DNA of 64,000 bases, from contig JAOTON010001597.1 of the NCBI GenBank assembly GCA_034440635.1, forward strand, positions 62,001-126,000, in the 5' to 3' direction. The position numbers were made by a program, and so were the translations under genes. The notes below the pieces were generated by a model. It saw nothing but the letters and a program-made list of their open reading frames with translations. It was not told the origin of the DNA and did not search any database. Source of the stretch: Lepas anatifera. Its lineage: Eukaryota; Arthropoda; Thecostraca; Lepadidae. Shown piece after piece: positions 43,953 to 54,170 of this stretch. Within the stretch, counting starts at the first letter, position 1; each line of letters starts with the position of its first letter.

Positions 43953-45600
43953 AGGGACGGCGGATTCCAGGGTGTAAGTGGTGCAGTTGCACCACTCGAT
44001 TTTTTTCAAGTGGTGCAAAAGTATCTTTTGCACCACTTGTTTTGGCTTTGCCCAGGAGGCGCCCCCCCAGGCCTCAACCGGCGCCCCCGGCCGGTCAGAG
44101 AAAATCAAGCCTAATTACCGCCTACCTGAAGAGGTAGGATCCTCTGTGAAAAAGACATTTTCATACATGAATGACGCACCTTGACATCAAAACTGCGCCC
44201 TGGAAAGCAAAAGGCGCCCCCTTGAGTAAAGGCGCCCCTCTGGATAGCATAGGCGCCCCTCTGGATAGCATAGGCGCCCTTGAAAAGCGTAGGCGCCTCC
44301 TGGACAGCTGAGGCGCCTCCGAAGAAGAGAAACGGCGCCCCTACATATCACATGCGCCCCCTGGTTAGCACAGGCACCCCTTGACAGCAAAAAGGCGCCC
44401 TCCGCAGAGAAAAGGCGCCCCCTGGACAACATAGGCGCCCTTTGATAAGAAAGGCGCCCCCTGGGGAGATAAGAGAGAAACCCCCCCCCCATCCCGAGAA
44501 CAACGGCGGCAGGGACGGCGGATTCCGCAGGACAGGGTGTGCAGTTGCACACCTTGAAAAAATGATGGTGTACAATAGTATATTTTTGCACACCTGGTTT
44601 TGACCTCGTACGGGGAGGCCCTCACGGATTTGGGTGGCACCCCCGGATTTTGCCGGCGCCCCCGGCCGGTCAAGAGAAAATCAGACACATCGCCTGTCTG
44701 AAGGGGTAGCCCTGGAAAGCAACTGCGCCCTGGAAAGCAAAAGGCGCCCCCTTGAGTAAAGGCGCCCCTCTGGATAGCATAGGCGCCCTTGAAAAGCGTA
44801 TGTGTAAAATAAAATACAGTTTCAAATATGAATGGCGCCCCCTGACATCAAAGCTGCACCCTGGACAGCAAAAGGTGCCCACCCCCTTGAGTAAAAGCGC
44901 CCCTCTGGATAGCAAAGGCGACCTCTAGACAGCAAAGGCGCCCCTGGACAGAAAAAGGCACCCCCAATTGAGGAGTAACGACGCCCCTGAATAGCATAGG
45001 CGCCCTCTGGTTAGCACAGGCACTCCTGTACACTAAGAGGCGCCCCCTCCCCCATAGAGCAAAGGCACCCCTCTGGATATCATAAGCTCCCTTTAATAGC
45101 AATCGCGCTCCCTGGACAGCAGGGGCGCCCTCTGGATAGGATAGGCGCCCCCAAAACAGCAATTACGCCCTTTGATACCAAAAGCGCCCCATGGACAGAA
45201 CACACCCTCTGGATAGCATAGGCACCCCTGGACGGCAGAGACGCCCCTAAAGAAGAGCAACGGCACCCCGGGATAGCATATGCGCCCCTGGTTAGCACAG
45301 GCACCCCTGGACAGCAAAAGGCGGCCCCCGCCCCCTGAGTAAAGGATCCGGGTCTCTGGATAGCATAGGTGCCCCTGGATAGCGCAGGCGCCTCCTGGAC
45401 AGCAGAGACGCCTCCGAAGAAGATCAACGGCGCCCCTTGATATCATATGCACCCCTGGTTAGCACAGGCATCCCTGGATAGCAAAAGGCGCCCCCCCCGA
45501 GAGCAAAGGCGCCCCCTCTGGAAAGAATGAGCACCCATGGATAGGGAAGGCGCCCCCTGGAAAGGACAGCAGAACATTTTTTAAGGAAAACTCAGTGGAG
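43953..45600. repeat. GGCGCC-rich minisatellite with hairpin flanking modules
   Basis: A roughly 200 bp flanking module (43953-44150) starts GGGACGGCGGATTCC. It contains two perfect hairpins: GTGGTGCAGTTGCACCAC, and AGTGGTGCAAAAG mirrored by CTTTTGCACCACT. It ends GCGCCCCCGGCCGGTCAGAG. A diverged copy lies at 44512-44712. Between and after them run irregular units of about 21 bp (AGGCGCCCCTCTGGATAGCAT type). Minus-strand open frames arise because the unit is a multiple of three. No coding function is likely. Confidence 0.7.
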
Positions 45601-46011
45601 GCGGGGCGGTGGAGATTTTCTTGTGCTGGCCATTATAATGTCTTCGGGGGATCAAACACCCATTTGGAGGGGGCGTTAATAAAATTTAGACGTGCTAGTG
45701 TTAAAAAATGTCTCCTAATTTTTGTTATTCCATATTCTAAAGATTAGAGATGCTGCCCAGGACTGCGGGTTTTTTTCAACGGAAAAAGGCCAAACCGGGT
45801 TTGCGAAAAGGCCAAAAGGTTCAAATTGTATTTGCACTAAAAAATCTTGTTTTTTTATAAATTTCGTCCAAGTTCTTCCCAGTACGGCTGTTGGAGTCTG
45901 AGTTTCATTAAAGTCCTCAAGGGACTTGTCACGGAGACCCCGACCCCACCACCCGAACGAGTAACGCCCACAATGAAGGGTTGATTTAGAAGCCAAAGTT
46001 TAACCTCCTAC
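45601..46011. other. Intergenic DNA without recognised features
   Basis: Nothing in this interval can be supported as a gene or repeat. Confidence 0.3.
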
Positions 46012-46207
46012 AAAGCACAGGGATGGCCGCCTCGCTCAGGTCACCCTCTCATCAGTCAGTTGCCAGCCGACCTACGTCGGACAAACGATTGAGCGCCGGA
46101 GCGTCTCAGGGGAACCGATCTCAAGCCTGGACATGCACTGCCACTGCATGCTTCTCAGCAGCGGGCCGGAGCCCGACGCTCTACCAACCGAGCAACCGGG
46201 GCGGCCA
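46012..46207 (-). repeat. tRNA-derived SINE, family 1 copy 2
   Basis: The minus-strand head CCCCGGTTGCTCGGTTGG followed by TAGAGCGTCGGGCTCC is a good tRNA D-arm/A-box match. The body contains GATCGGTTCCCCTGAG as a diverged B box and ends in CAGAGGGTGACC-like sequence. It aligns over its length with 14418-14612. Confidence 0.7.
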
Positions 46208-46562
46208 AATGGCCAAATAAATACCACAAAAGCCATATTTGAGGCTAAAACGAACCCTACCGGGTGTCATAAACCCACAGAAAAAGGACAGAGCACTTTT
46301 GTATCACTGCAGTGAACAGTGCACTGTATAAAACTAAATGTTGATAATTTGATATTGACTTGACGATATATTTTTAGCACACTGCCCATCTCATAAGAAG
46401 GCAGGAGTCCCCTTCCAATCCCGTGTGGCGACCCAATTATTTTATCCACATAACTAAACAATTTGTTAGCATCATCAATTATCTTTGCCGCACCACTTCC
46501 CGCTAACATTTGATATCTTCCTGCCTTTTCTGTGAATTGTTTGCTCTTGAACAGTGACGGAT

Positions 46563-46840
46563 CCATAGGCAGATCCAGGATTGCCAATCGGAGGGGGAGC
46601 ACCTTCCCGGGGGCGCCATCCGGAGCAGGGGGCGCCACTTTTGACCGGAAAAACCTACCAGGTGGGCGTAAAATCCTATCGGTGAGCACCGATTTTCGCA
46701 TCCTGGGGTAGAGTGGGAAGCGCCACTTCAGGCGAGTGCCATCGACCTTTCAGGGGGCGCCGTGACCATTTCAGGGGGCGCCAAGGATCGATCGGGGGCT
46801 GCATCTGCCCCTCCCCATTGCCCCCTGGATCCGCGTATGG
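46563..46840. mobile_element. GGATCC-ended MITE, copy 3
   Basis: It starts CCATAGGCAGATCCAGG and ends CCTGGATCCGCGTATGG. The interior GGGGGCGCCACTTTTGACC, CAGGGGGCGCCGTGACC and AGGATCGATCGGGGG blocks are the reverse complement of those in copy 2. No ORF. A further GGGCGGATCTAG fragment follows it immediately. Confidence 0.75.
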
Positions 46841-47029
46841 GCGGATCTAGAATTTTAGTAAGGTGGGGGGGAAACGCGGAGCCTCAAAGTGGGCACTTCA
46901 CCATCAACTTTTCACCCAAAGGGCGCCTATGGTATTCGGTTTTCGGTTAAGATAATTTTGGTAGCCATGTGATTGAATGCTGAAATAGATCATGGCAGGA
47001 ATAGGCATGTGTGATTTGTGACATAAATG

Positions 47030-47222
47030 GGTGTAGGTTCGGCCGTCGGGGCCAAACTGTTTCCTCCTGCTCCCGTCCTTGTCACCTCTAATCCAGCCTG
47101 CTCCCTCGAGCGAGCCGTGCAGGTCACGTGACGTCGGGTGGGCCTCGCCCGCTGGGTCAGAGCGCGGATTCGGCTGTTGAGTGTTGTGGCGGTGACATGT
47201 GTGCGGCAAGAAACAATTTCAG
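47030..47222 (+). other. GC-rich patch ending in a consensus splice donor
   Basis: CpG-rich DNA containing a GTCACGTGACGTC palindrome (E-box/CRE-like) ends at AATTTCAG|GTATGTA, a strong donor. It could be a non-coding first exon with its promoter. No convincing ORF reaches the donor and no partner exon can be assigned. Confidence 0.3.
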
Positions 47223-47293
47223 GTATGTACTTTCGGGCGGGGGTTAAGTGTTCGCGAGATGACTGCGCGTGACAAGTGTTCTCGAATAGTGCG

Positions 47294-48541
47294 TTAACCC
47301 TATTTCCGTCAGGCTCCCGGCTACCCCTATTTCCGGCAGGGGGGGCAATATCGGCCCCCCTAAGATCTCGTAATCTAACCGGCCGATTTTGAAAATTCAA
47401 AGTGCCATAGATTCCTCTGCTGCTAAACTTTATTTTGAAAAAAAGAAAATTTCAAAATTTTTATTTTTTAGGAGAAGGTCGTGCAAAATATACAATTTTT
47501 GTGTATTTTTTAGATTTTCCATAACCCTTGTCTCTGTTGTACGATTTTCACAAAACTAGTTCAGACTTACAAATAATTGACCCAAAATTCTCATATACTC
47601 GAGTTACGCAAAAATTCGAAATTCAATGGCAGTTCCAGGACCAGGACTATGAGGGGAAATATATACAACCTAAAAAGTTTTTGTTACGCGGATTAGAAGC
47701 CGTCATATACTGCTTGGCATCTTTGACACATAAATAAATGAGAAAAAAGGTGAAAAACTCATCAGGGGCGGATGCAGTAAGGTAAAACAGTGGGGTAAAA
47801 TACATACCAACAATATGCGAATGGTATGCATGAGTATATTAGTCCCTCGACTAGTTGAAATTTAATTTCTGATAATTTTTACCCTCCCATGGCAACTCTG
47901 GTAAAGGGGGTGACATAGGCGGATCAAGGACTCGTCGTGGGGGGTGGGGGTGATTGGAAACACATTTTCAATATACAACGATATTGAGTCGCGGCGGTGA
48001 TACTGGCTGGGAATATACATTTTGAAAATGTGCAGTGACTGGACACGCCTCTGGTAATCTAGAATTGGGTTATAACTATTTTGAATTTTCATATACCCAA
48101 TTGTATTCGCCCTGCCACGGCTGTAAGCAGTCTTCTCACTTACTAACGTTTAGTCCTTCTTGATAACATTCCCCCATTTTGAACTGCTGTAACCGCCCCT
48201 GATGAATACAAATAGTGACAATTGCGAATGCACTATCATCTCACATAAAAAATGATATAATAAAACCATATAACTGGTATCAGGATCAGCAGAGACGGCT
48301 TCCTTTTACAAAAAACCCATCGCATACGATAATACTTGGTTTGTGGATAGAACCTCCCCAAAAACCCAGCCATAGCTCCGCCCCTGGTAAATATATAATC
48401 TTGAAAATTTCAGAAAACCTGCCTGTGTTAGTTTTAGGAAAAGTCAGGAAGTTTCAAAGTTCTATCGCAAGCCGTTTCAGAGATATTCTCGAAAAACCTG
48501 AAGGGGGGCAATATTAGCCCCCCTGCCGGAAATAGGGTTAA
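47294..48541. mobile_element. TTAA element, family 4, full length
   Basis: The element is bounded by TTAA at 47294-47297 and 48538-48541. The terminal inverted repeat is TTAACCCTATTTCCG / CCGGAAATAGGGTTAA. At the left end the motif CCCTATTTCCG(G/T)CAGG is present twice in tandem about 35 bp apart; at the right end once. The subterminal CCCCCCTAAGATCTCG block is shared with family 1. No ORF longer than about 100 codons. Confidence 0.85.
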
Positions 48542-49329
48542 GCATCTCTGCAATTGGACAGGGGTTCCGAGAGATTTTGAGCCTGGTTGTGACCGCATCA
48601 TGAATATCGTTATCTGATATACTATCGTCGCTTGTGGTCTTGCAGATATTTATCCTTGAGCAGTTTCAGAACATGTGCTATTATTAGATCTCGGCTGTGT
48701 GCGTGTAAAATGGAAGTCGTCCAGAAGGCAGCCCATGATAGCCTCGCTAGTGTTATTAGTGTTGTGGGGCTTGATCAGCGTGCAATCCGCCGTTTAAATT
48801 TGATGCATTGTCTGATACCTAACGTGCTTTCGGTAGTAACCGGTTATAATACATCTTCTGAGGTCTACACCGGCCTGTGAGGAGCGGCGGTTGGTGAACT
48901 GCGCGGGACGAGATGGCGCTGGTTGTTCCCCACGGATGGCGCCACTGCGGGCGCCAGAACAAACTGACGGACGTCACACACCACACACGGTCAGACCAAC
49001 CCAGCAACCAAAACTAAGCCGCGTTTACCAGGTTTCGAGGCCCGCACGTCCTCGGGGGCTCCTGGCCAGCCACCGGGATATCGCCGCCACTACAATGGGA
49101 CCTACTAGAATAAAAAAGAAAACAGCTTCAACGTGTCCAAGTACTCTCTTGATGAATTGGTAATTTTTTTCGTTTATTGGCTATGATTTGCGCGTTTAAT
49201 GATCATGTGCAGTGTTCAGATCGAAGTGAAAAGACCATTCAGATTGATAAAACGAGTATATTTTATCACTGACCATCCTCTTATACCATCAACCATCGCC
49301 TTCAGGTCAAGTTCAGGACTCACTTAAGA
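48542..49329. other. Intergenic DNA with a GC-rich island (48880-49100)
   Basis: A small GC-rich island includes a 34-codon frame starting ATGGCGCTGG at about 48912 and ending before an AATAAA near 49108. Upstream, an open frame from 48632 reads MEVVQKAAHDSLASV and so on after an acceptor-like TTGCAG. Either might be an exon, but neither has a matching partner or a recognised domain. Confidence 0.25.
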
Positions 49330-50760
49330 GAAGAGGTGAGCGTGCACTGTGCATGCCCAAATCGAGACACAGCCGCCCTCCCGATGGACAGACCGCGCAG
49401 AAATACATCCTCGTCGCGTTTGATTTCGCACACGCGTACGACATAGTGGACCACCACCTGCTACGCGTTCGCCTGCTGTAGATGGGGCTGTCAAATTGCA
49501 CGGTGGCCTGGATTTGGCAGTGACTCCGGGACCGAAGAGTCCAGGTGGAACTAAATGGTGTGCTTTCCAGTGAGCGCATTTTCCGAACTGGCCTGCCGTA
49601 AGGAAGTGTCTTATCGCCAGTTTTATTTTTGTATGGGCGGCTCGGCTGGTAGACGCACTCTGCGCGGTTCCCGGATGCTCCCCTACATGTACGCCGATGA
49701 TACGGCGGCTCTCTGCACGGGCAACAACATCCAAGTCGCCAAGGACCGGGCGCAATAAAGCTGCTGCTGGCACCCTCATGAAGTGGACCCGACAGCACAA
49801 AATGGTGGTATCAGGAGCCAAGATCCAAGTACTGGTGATGTCCCAGTGGGCCAGAGACGCCGATCCCTTCAATTTTAAGGTCGACGGGAAGTCTGTCACT
49901 GCTGGAGACACCCTACAGCTACTTGACGTCACCATCGATCGGCTCCTCCATTTCGGTCCACACTGTAAGAGACTGTGGGAGAAGGTCCACCCCCGCATCT
50001 CCCACCTACGTCAACTGTCCGGCTGCAACTGGGGGCTGCACGAACAGCACCTCCGAACCGTCGCTACTGGCTACGTGAGAGGAGCGATGGAGTAAGCGGC
50101 CGCAGCATGGCTCCACGCCACACCGCCATTTCATGTCGAGCTGCTGGAACGCAAAATGAGAGCGTCGGCGCGTATCATCACAGGATGCACCCACTCCACT
50201 CCCAGCCGAGTTAAGACTCCCCGCGTAGCGGCCAGAAGGAGGGTACTCGCGACCCGACTGCTGGTGAAATTCCATACCCTGCCGCCTGAAGACCCTCTGT
50301 GAAGACGTGCGGAGGCGACAGCGCCCTCTCGACTCTCCTCGGTGACCGGGTGGCGGCAGGTGGGCAAAGACATGTGGGATCAAGCAGGCATCTCCCTCCC
50401 CATCGAGTCTTTCCTTCCTCGACGTCTTCCACTGTGGGTATCAGGAGAGTGAGTCACATTTCAACTAGACGTGGGCCCACTGACATCAGGAGCGCTACCT
50501 GTCCGGAAGAAGCGAGTAGCTCTCCCCCACCTCGCTTCCCTGACTCAATGTGCCACATGGGTGTGGACCGACGGGTCAGTGCACGGAGGGGTCACGAGCG
50601 GGGAGCTGGGTCTTCATCGAGTCACCAGACAGAGCCCAGCATGAGCTCAGGCGACCAGCAGGCTCGCTCTGCTCGAGTTTTCAGGCTGAGATGGTAGCCA
50701 TCCAAGCTGCCTGTGTCTTCCTACTGGACTAATCAGTGCACACAGAAGATCCAGTCATCT
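49330..50760 (+). pseudogene. Degenerate RT-RNase H retrotransposon
   Basis: Conserved non-LTR reverse-transcriptase pieces appear in order but with stops and shifts between them: VAFDFAHAYDIVDHHLLR (49417 onward), a stop, a GSVLSPVLF-like piece, MLPYMYADDTAALCTG (YADD), a stop, then LMKWTRQHKMVVS, LLDVTIDRLLHFGPH and LLERKMRASARIITG. About 300 bp further on come RNase H pieces: WTDGSVHGGV and FQAEMVAIQAACVFL. The order RT then RNase H indicates an I/R1-like or related LINE. At least four disruptions make it inactive. It is a different family from the LINE at 5783. Confidence 0.75.
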
Positions 50761-51109
50761 TCAGCATGGCCTGCCAAGGTGACGACGCATTATAGAAATA
50801 AAATGGCTTCAATGTCTGCAGATAAGACAGCGAATCGGTAAAAATCGCAAACTTCCTCACCATCAGCTTAGACACCTGGTCCAAACAGCAAAAAAGGAGT
50901 ACAGCTCTGAAGTAAAAATGGATCCTTCGTAAGGTAAACTAGAAAACTTCTCTACATCGTCACCAACAAATGCACGCCCTGTGCCATTGTCACTTTCTTT
51001 TGCAACCGTCTATATAGAAACAGACATGGTTTTCGAACGGCTCCGCAAGCAAGTTCATAAAATATTGGCGCGTCGGTTCAGGAAGCAAATTTTTGCTTTG
51101 TTGGCGTAG
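50761..51109. other. Spacer between LINE remnant and candidate lectin exon
   Basis: AT-rich DNA with AATAAA near 50798. It ends in TTTTTGCTTTGTTGGCGTAG, a plausible splice acceptor. Confidence 0.3.
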
Positions 51110-51270
51110 GTTGTGTTCGTGTTAACTGCCGAGATGAGCTATGGTTCAATAACAGCTGCTTCATGTGGTTCGACGAGATTGCTGTCGATACCAGCCTGTG
51201 CCAGCCAGGCACAGACTCTCACTCCCTGGTGACGGGTTGCAAAACGCGAGCCACTGTCTATCTGACTGAG
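51110..51270 (+). CDS. Candidate exon for the N-terminal half of a C-type lectin domain
   Basis: The exon lies between an acceptor TTTGTTGGCGTAG and a donor ACTGAG|GTAGGC, with 53 codons open. The peptide begins CVRVNCRDELWFNNSCFMWF and later has TSLCQPGTDSHSLVTG and ATVYLTE. The spacing C-x4-W-x3-NSC followed by CQ-x4-SHSLVT-x8-YL resembles the first half of a C-type lectin domain (C-GW-NSCY ... CQ-G-LVTI-E-FL). It enters in phase 1 and leaves in phase 0. It is unlike the four intronless lectins, so it would be a split gene or an orphan exon. A MITE begins 53 bp after the donor. No second half was found. Confidence 0.4.
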
Positions 51271-51322
51271 GTAGGCGTCGCCAAAAAAATGTTTGGTATG
51301 TGGGGCGTGTTGGTGACTTATT

Positions 51323-51779
51323 TTAAAGGGAACGTGGCACCTTGGTAAAATCCTGGAATTTTGTGTAATTAGGCGTACTTTTAGCCGAAAATAATGAAAC
51401 CACTCATGATTTCTCTGAAAAATGTACAACAAGCTCAATGCTTTTATTTTTAAAATACTCCTCTAGAAAAATGAATAAATATCTGCCTCTGGATGATGTC
51501 ATGATCTGGCAACCACTACCATACTCGAAACACTTCAAGGGCTTCGATTGGCTGATGCTTATCGTGATGTCAGCATATGTCGTCACACCAGCAGCTCACA
51601 ACAATGGCCGCCTGGCGAGAGGTACATGAGAGGTACATTTCGGGTAGGTTTTAGTTTTTTTCTACGGAAAAATCGAGTTCCAAGACAAATGATATATAGA
51701 GCACCTGGTTTTCCGATTTGCTTTGCAACTTGGCTATCTCAGTTAAAATCACGTTCTAAAGGTGCCACATTCCTTTTAA
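51323..51779. mobile_element. 450 bp TTAA MITE, copy 4
   Basis: The ends are TTAAAGGGAACGTGGCACC and GGTGCCACATTCCTTTTAA, with TTAA at 51323-51326 and 51776-51779. The interior is closely similar to the copies at 26496 and 38757 in the opposite orientation. No ORF. Confidence 0.85.
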
Positions 51780-52084
51780 TGGCTTAATGCAAAGCGAGTA
51801 TCTTACTGCGCATTTGTAGCGGTATTTCACTAATTTCCACTAGCATGCTTATTATGGGTGAAGCTTGGAACGCTCCTGTTACTATTCTGATAGCGAGATG
51901 ACGGACATATCGATAATCTTTTTCGCGGACTAAGGAGTGGCCTCATACGCAAGCCCGGTCTGCGACCTGGGATAACCCCCCACCGGCGCAGGAGAGCCGC
52001 ATGACAATGTGCTGAAATCAACCATATTTCATTCTCAATGTATCTCTTCATAAACCTGTAGGTCAGTGCCATCATTCTTTTCTT
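51780..52084. other. Intergenic DNA without recognised features
   Basis: Probably includes the 3' body of the adjacent minus-strand SINE. No gene is supported. Confidence 0.3.
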
Positions 52085-52190
52085 TGAAATAAATAGTAAA
52101 TATCCCGCAGTCAACCCCGGATTCGACCTGCGCACCCCTCATCACGAGACAGGACCTCTAATCACTAGACCACTGCGCCACACTGTACCG
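52085..52190 (-). repeat. tRNA-derived SINE head
   Basis: On the minus strand GTGGCGCAGTGGTCTAGTG is a strong A-box region, and GCAGGTCGAATCCGGGG holds a B box (GGTCGAATCC) with tRNA-like spacing between them. The acceptor stem does not pair and the sequence runs on into an AT-rich body, so it is a SINE rather than a tRNA gene. Confidence 0.65.
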
Positions 52191-54057
52191 ACTCCCACTA
52201 ACCCTACACCTGTGACCCGTCAGGAGGTCACTGGCCGGTATCACGCAATCAAAACGATGCCGTGATCGTGGCGCCGGGTGTTGTGTTCGTACAGAAAAGG
52301 CATAGTATAAAGCTGCTTCTAGAAGACGAACCAAACATTAGATTCGCCTAGAATCACTTGTATCGGCGACCCAGGACCCTAAGCTAGCTTTATGCCAAAT
52401 TGCATCCACTTCCATTCATTTTGAGGACTTGAAACCATGGTGAGAAGCAAATATGTTCCGAGAAATTTAGCTCCTTGAAATACCCTTTCGGACGAATTAC
52501 TCGAAAGCCGTTGGAGATAAGTGGGTAGTGTAAATGAATTGAATGACTGCTATTAATTTTCCTATTCAGCCATGTCAATTCTGAGCTTGTGAATGGCATG
52601 TGCTCTGAACCGAAAAGCTGCAAATAAAAGGTTTTTTACTAAAATTATATTTATACATATAAGACAATGAATTTTATTATCACGATATCCATCTCCGAAT
52701 ATTATCAAGCGGAAGCAATGTTCTTTCATTATTTGAAATGAAAAGTCAAATCGGCGCATTAGATCGCGAGAGATTAAGATTTAAATGAAATGAGCAAAAA
52801 TGTAGTCCTCCGGCAAAATGGCAAAAACTAGGTCAGAATTTTACGTTTTCCACTGGAAACTATGCCTAAGCACAAGAAAATTGACGTAGCTGCCTCCACG
52901 TGGCTGTCTTTAAACTAACTGAAGCGTGCCTTCTGACATTTCGAGCTGACAAGTCGGCTGTCAAATTTCAATATCTTTTTTGCTTGTACTAGAAATACTG
53001 CGTTTTGGCGTAATAAATATTGTCGGACCAGTTCGAACTTTTTTTCTTAGGTGGCCTTGTTGCTTATTCAAAAGGAGGCAAATTTCAAGTTCGTCGCTTA
53101 AGAAAAAGAAATGATAAAAATGCAAAATTGAAAACATTTGTTCCAAAATTTCTCAAAAACTATTTTGAATTTAAATTCGGGGGTCTTATTTTGGGCGTCT
53201 AGCGTAAAAGGGCAATCACCCTACACAATTGCAGAGCCCTGGTATCAACTGTCAGAACCGCCAAACGGCCAGAATAGAGCCTCTTGAGAAATCTCAATCC
53301 GCTTCGCTCCATGGATTTCGTCATGCGGCTCTGACACAGCCGTACTCGATCTTCGGACGAATAAGTGATCTATACAGCATAAGAAGCTTATAACGTAGCG
53401 TATAACAATGAGCGTATAACGTGCGCATAACGTATATATAGGCGATAAGCGTATAACGTGTATAGCATGAGAAACATTTCTCTATCTGCACGGTATCTCA
53501 TCCTCGTCAACACCTTCAGTATTTTCAGCGTATCGAAACATGTTTTTGCGGAAATCCTTCAGGTGTGGCACATATGAAAGCTTATCGAGTGTGAGCCTGA
53601 TAAATCTGGTTTCTGCTACAACGTCGCTCGGATTTCCGCGAATTTACAAAATCGGGTATTCAGTCTCAATGTCTATTATAAAAGTGCATGCACTATGTCT
53701 TTGAACTTGAAAATTTCAGTCCATTGCGTGTGATCCATTGCTGCAATATGTCAAGGCCAGGATGCAGCCGCCTCTGCGCAGCTGCTGTAGTAGACACTGT
53801 CACACATATTGTGAAGTCTTCAACGAAAAACACGTGACGTATGTTTGCGGGAAGTGTCTGCAATATCATTGGTCATAACTGTAAACAAGGCTATGAATAT
53901 CGCAGAATCCTGGGCTATGCTACTCTGTTGCTGATGCCAATCCGATACGACTGAGTTTACGCGAAATCTAAAATACCTATTTTTCGGAATATTAGAAATA
54001 AACCACCCCAAGTGGCCTCGCACGCCGAGTCCAAAGAGTTTCTGCAGAACGCCATTG
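52191..54057. other. Intergenic DNA without recognised genes
   Basis: Near 53385-53470 the words GCGTATAACG / GATAAGCGTATAACG recur irregularly. No exon or RNA gene is supported. Confidence 0.3.
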
Positions 54058-54170
54058 GATAGCAAAGGCGCCCCCAAGAGATGATGGCGCCCCCTGGGGA
54101 GGAAGGCGCCCCCTCCAGAAAATCTTGCACCACTTCTCGAAAATGGAATCCGCCGTCTCTGTCGTAGGAA
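54058..54170 (-). repeat. GGCGCC array fragment, third locus
   Basis: AGCAAAGGCGCCCCCAAG, GATGGCGCCCCCTGG and GGAAGGCGCCCCCTCC are followed by TTGCACCACTTCTC and GGAATCCGCCGTCTCTG. The last part is the reverse complement of the flanking module start at 43953, so this is a short inverted copy of the 44 kb family. Confidence 0.65.

Noticed and set aside
44187..45452. Overlapping minus-strand Gly/Arg-rich frames
   Set aside because: They follow from a 21 bp GGCGCC-rich array; no splice or start context.
49324..49998. 224-codon minus-strand frame
   Set aside because: It is antisense to the degenerate reverse transcriptase and shows no domain.
52085..52190. Functional tRNA gene
   Set aside because: A and B boxes are good but the acceptor stem does not pair and the sequence continues into a SINE body.
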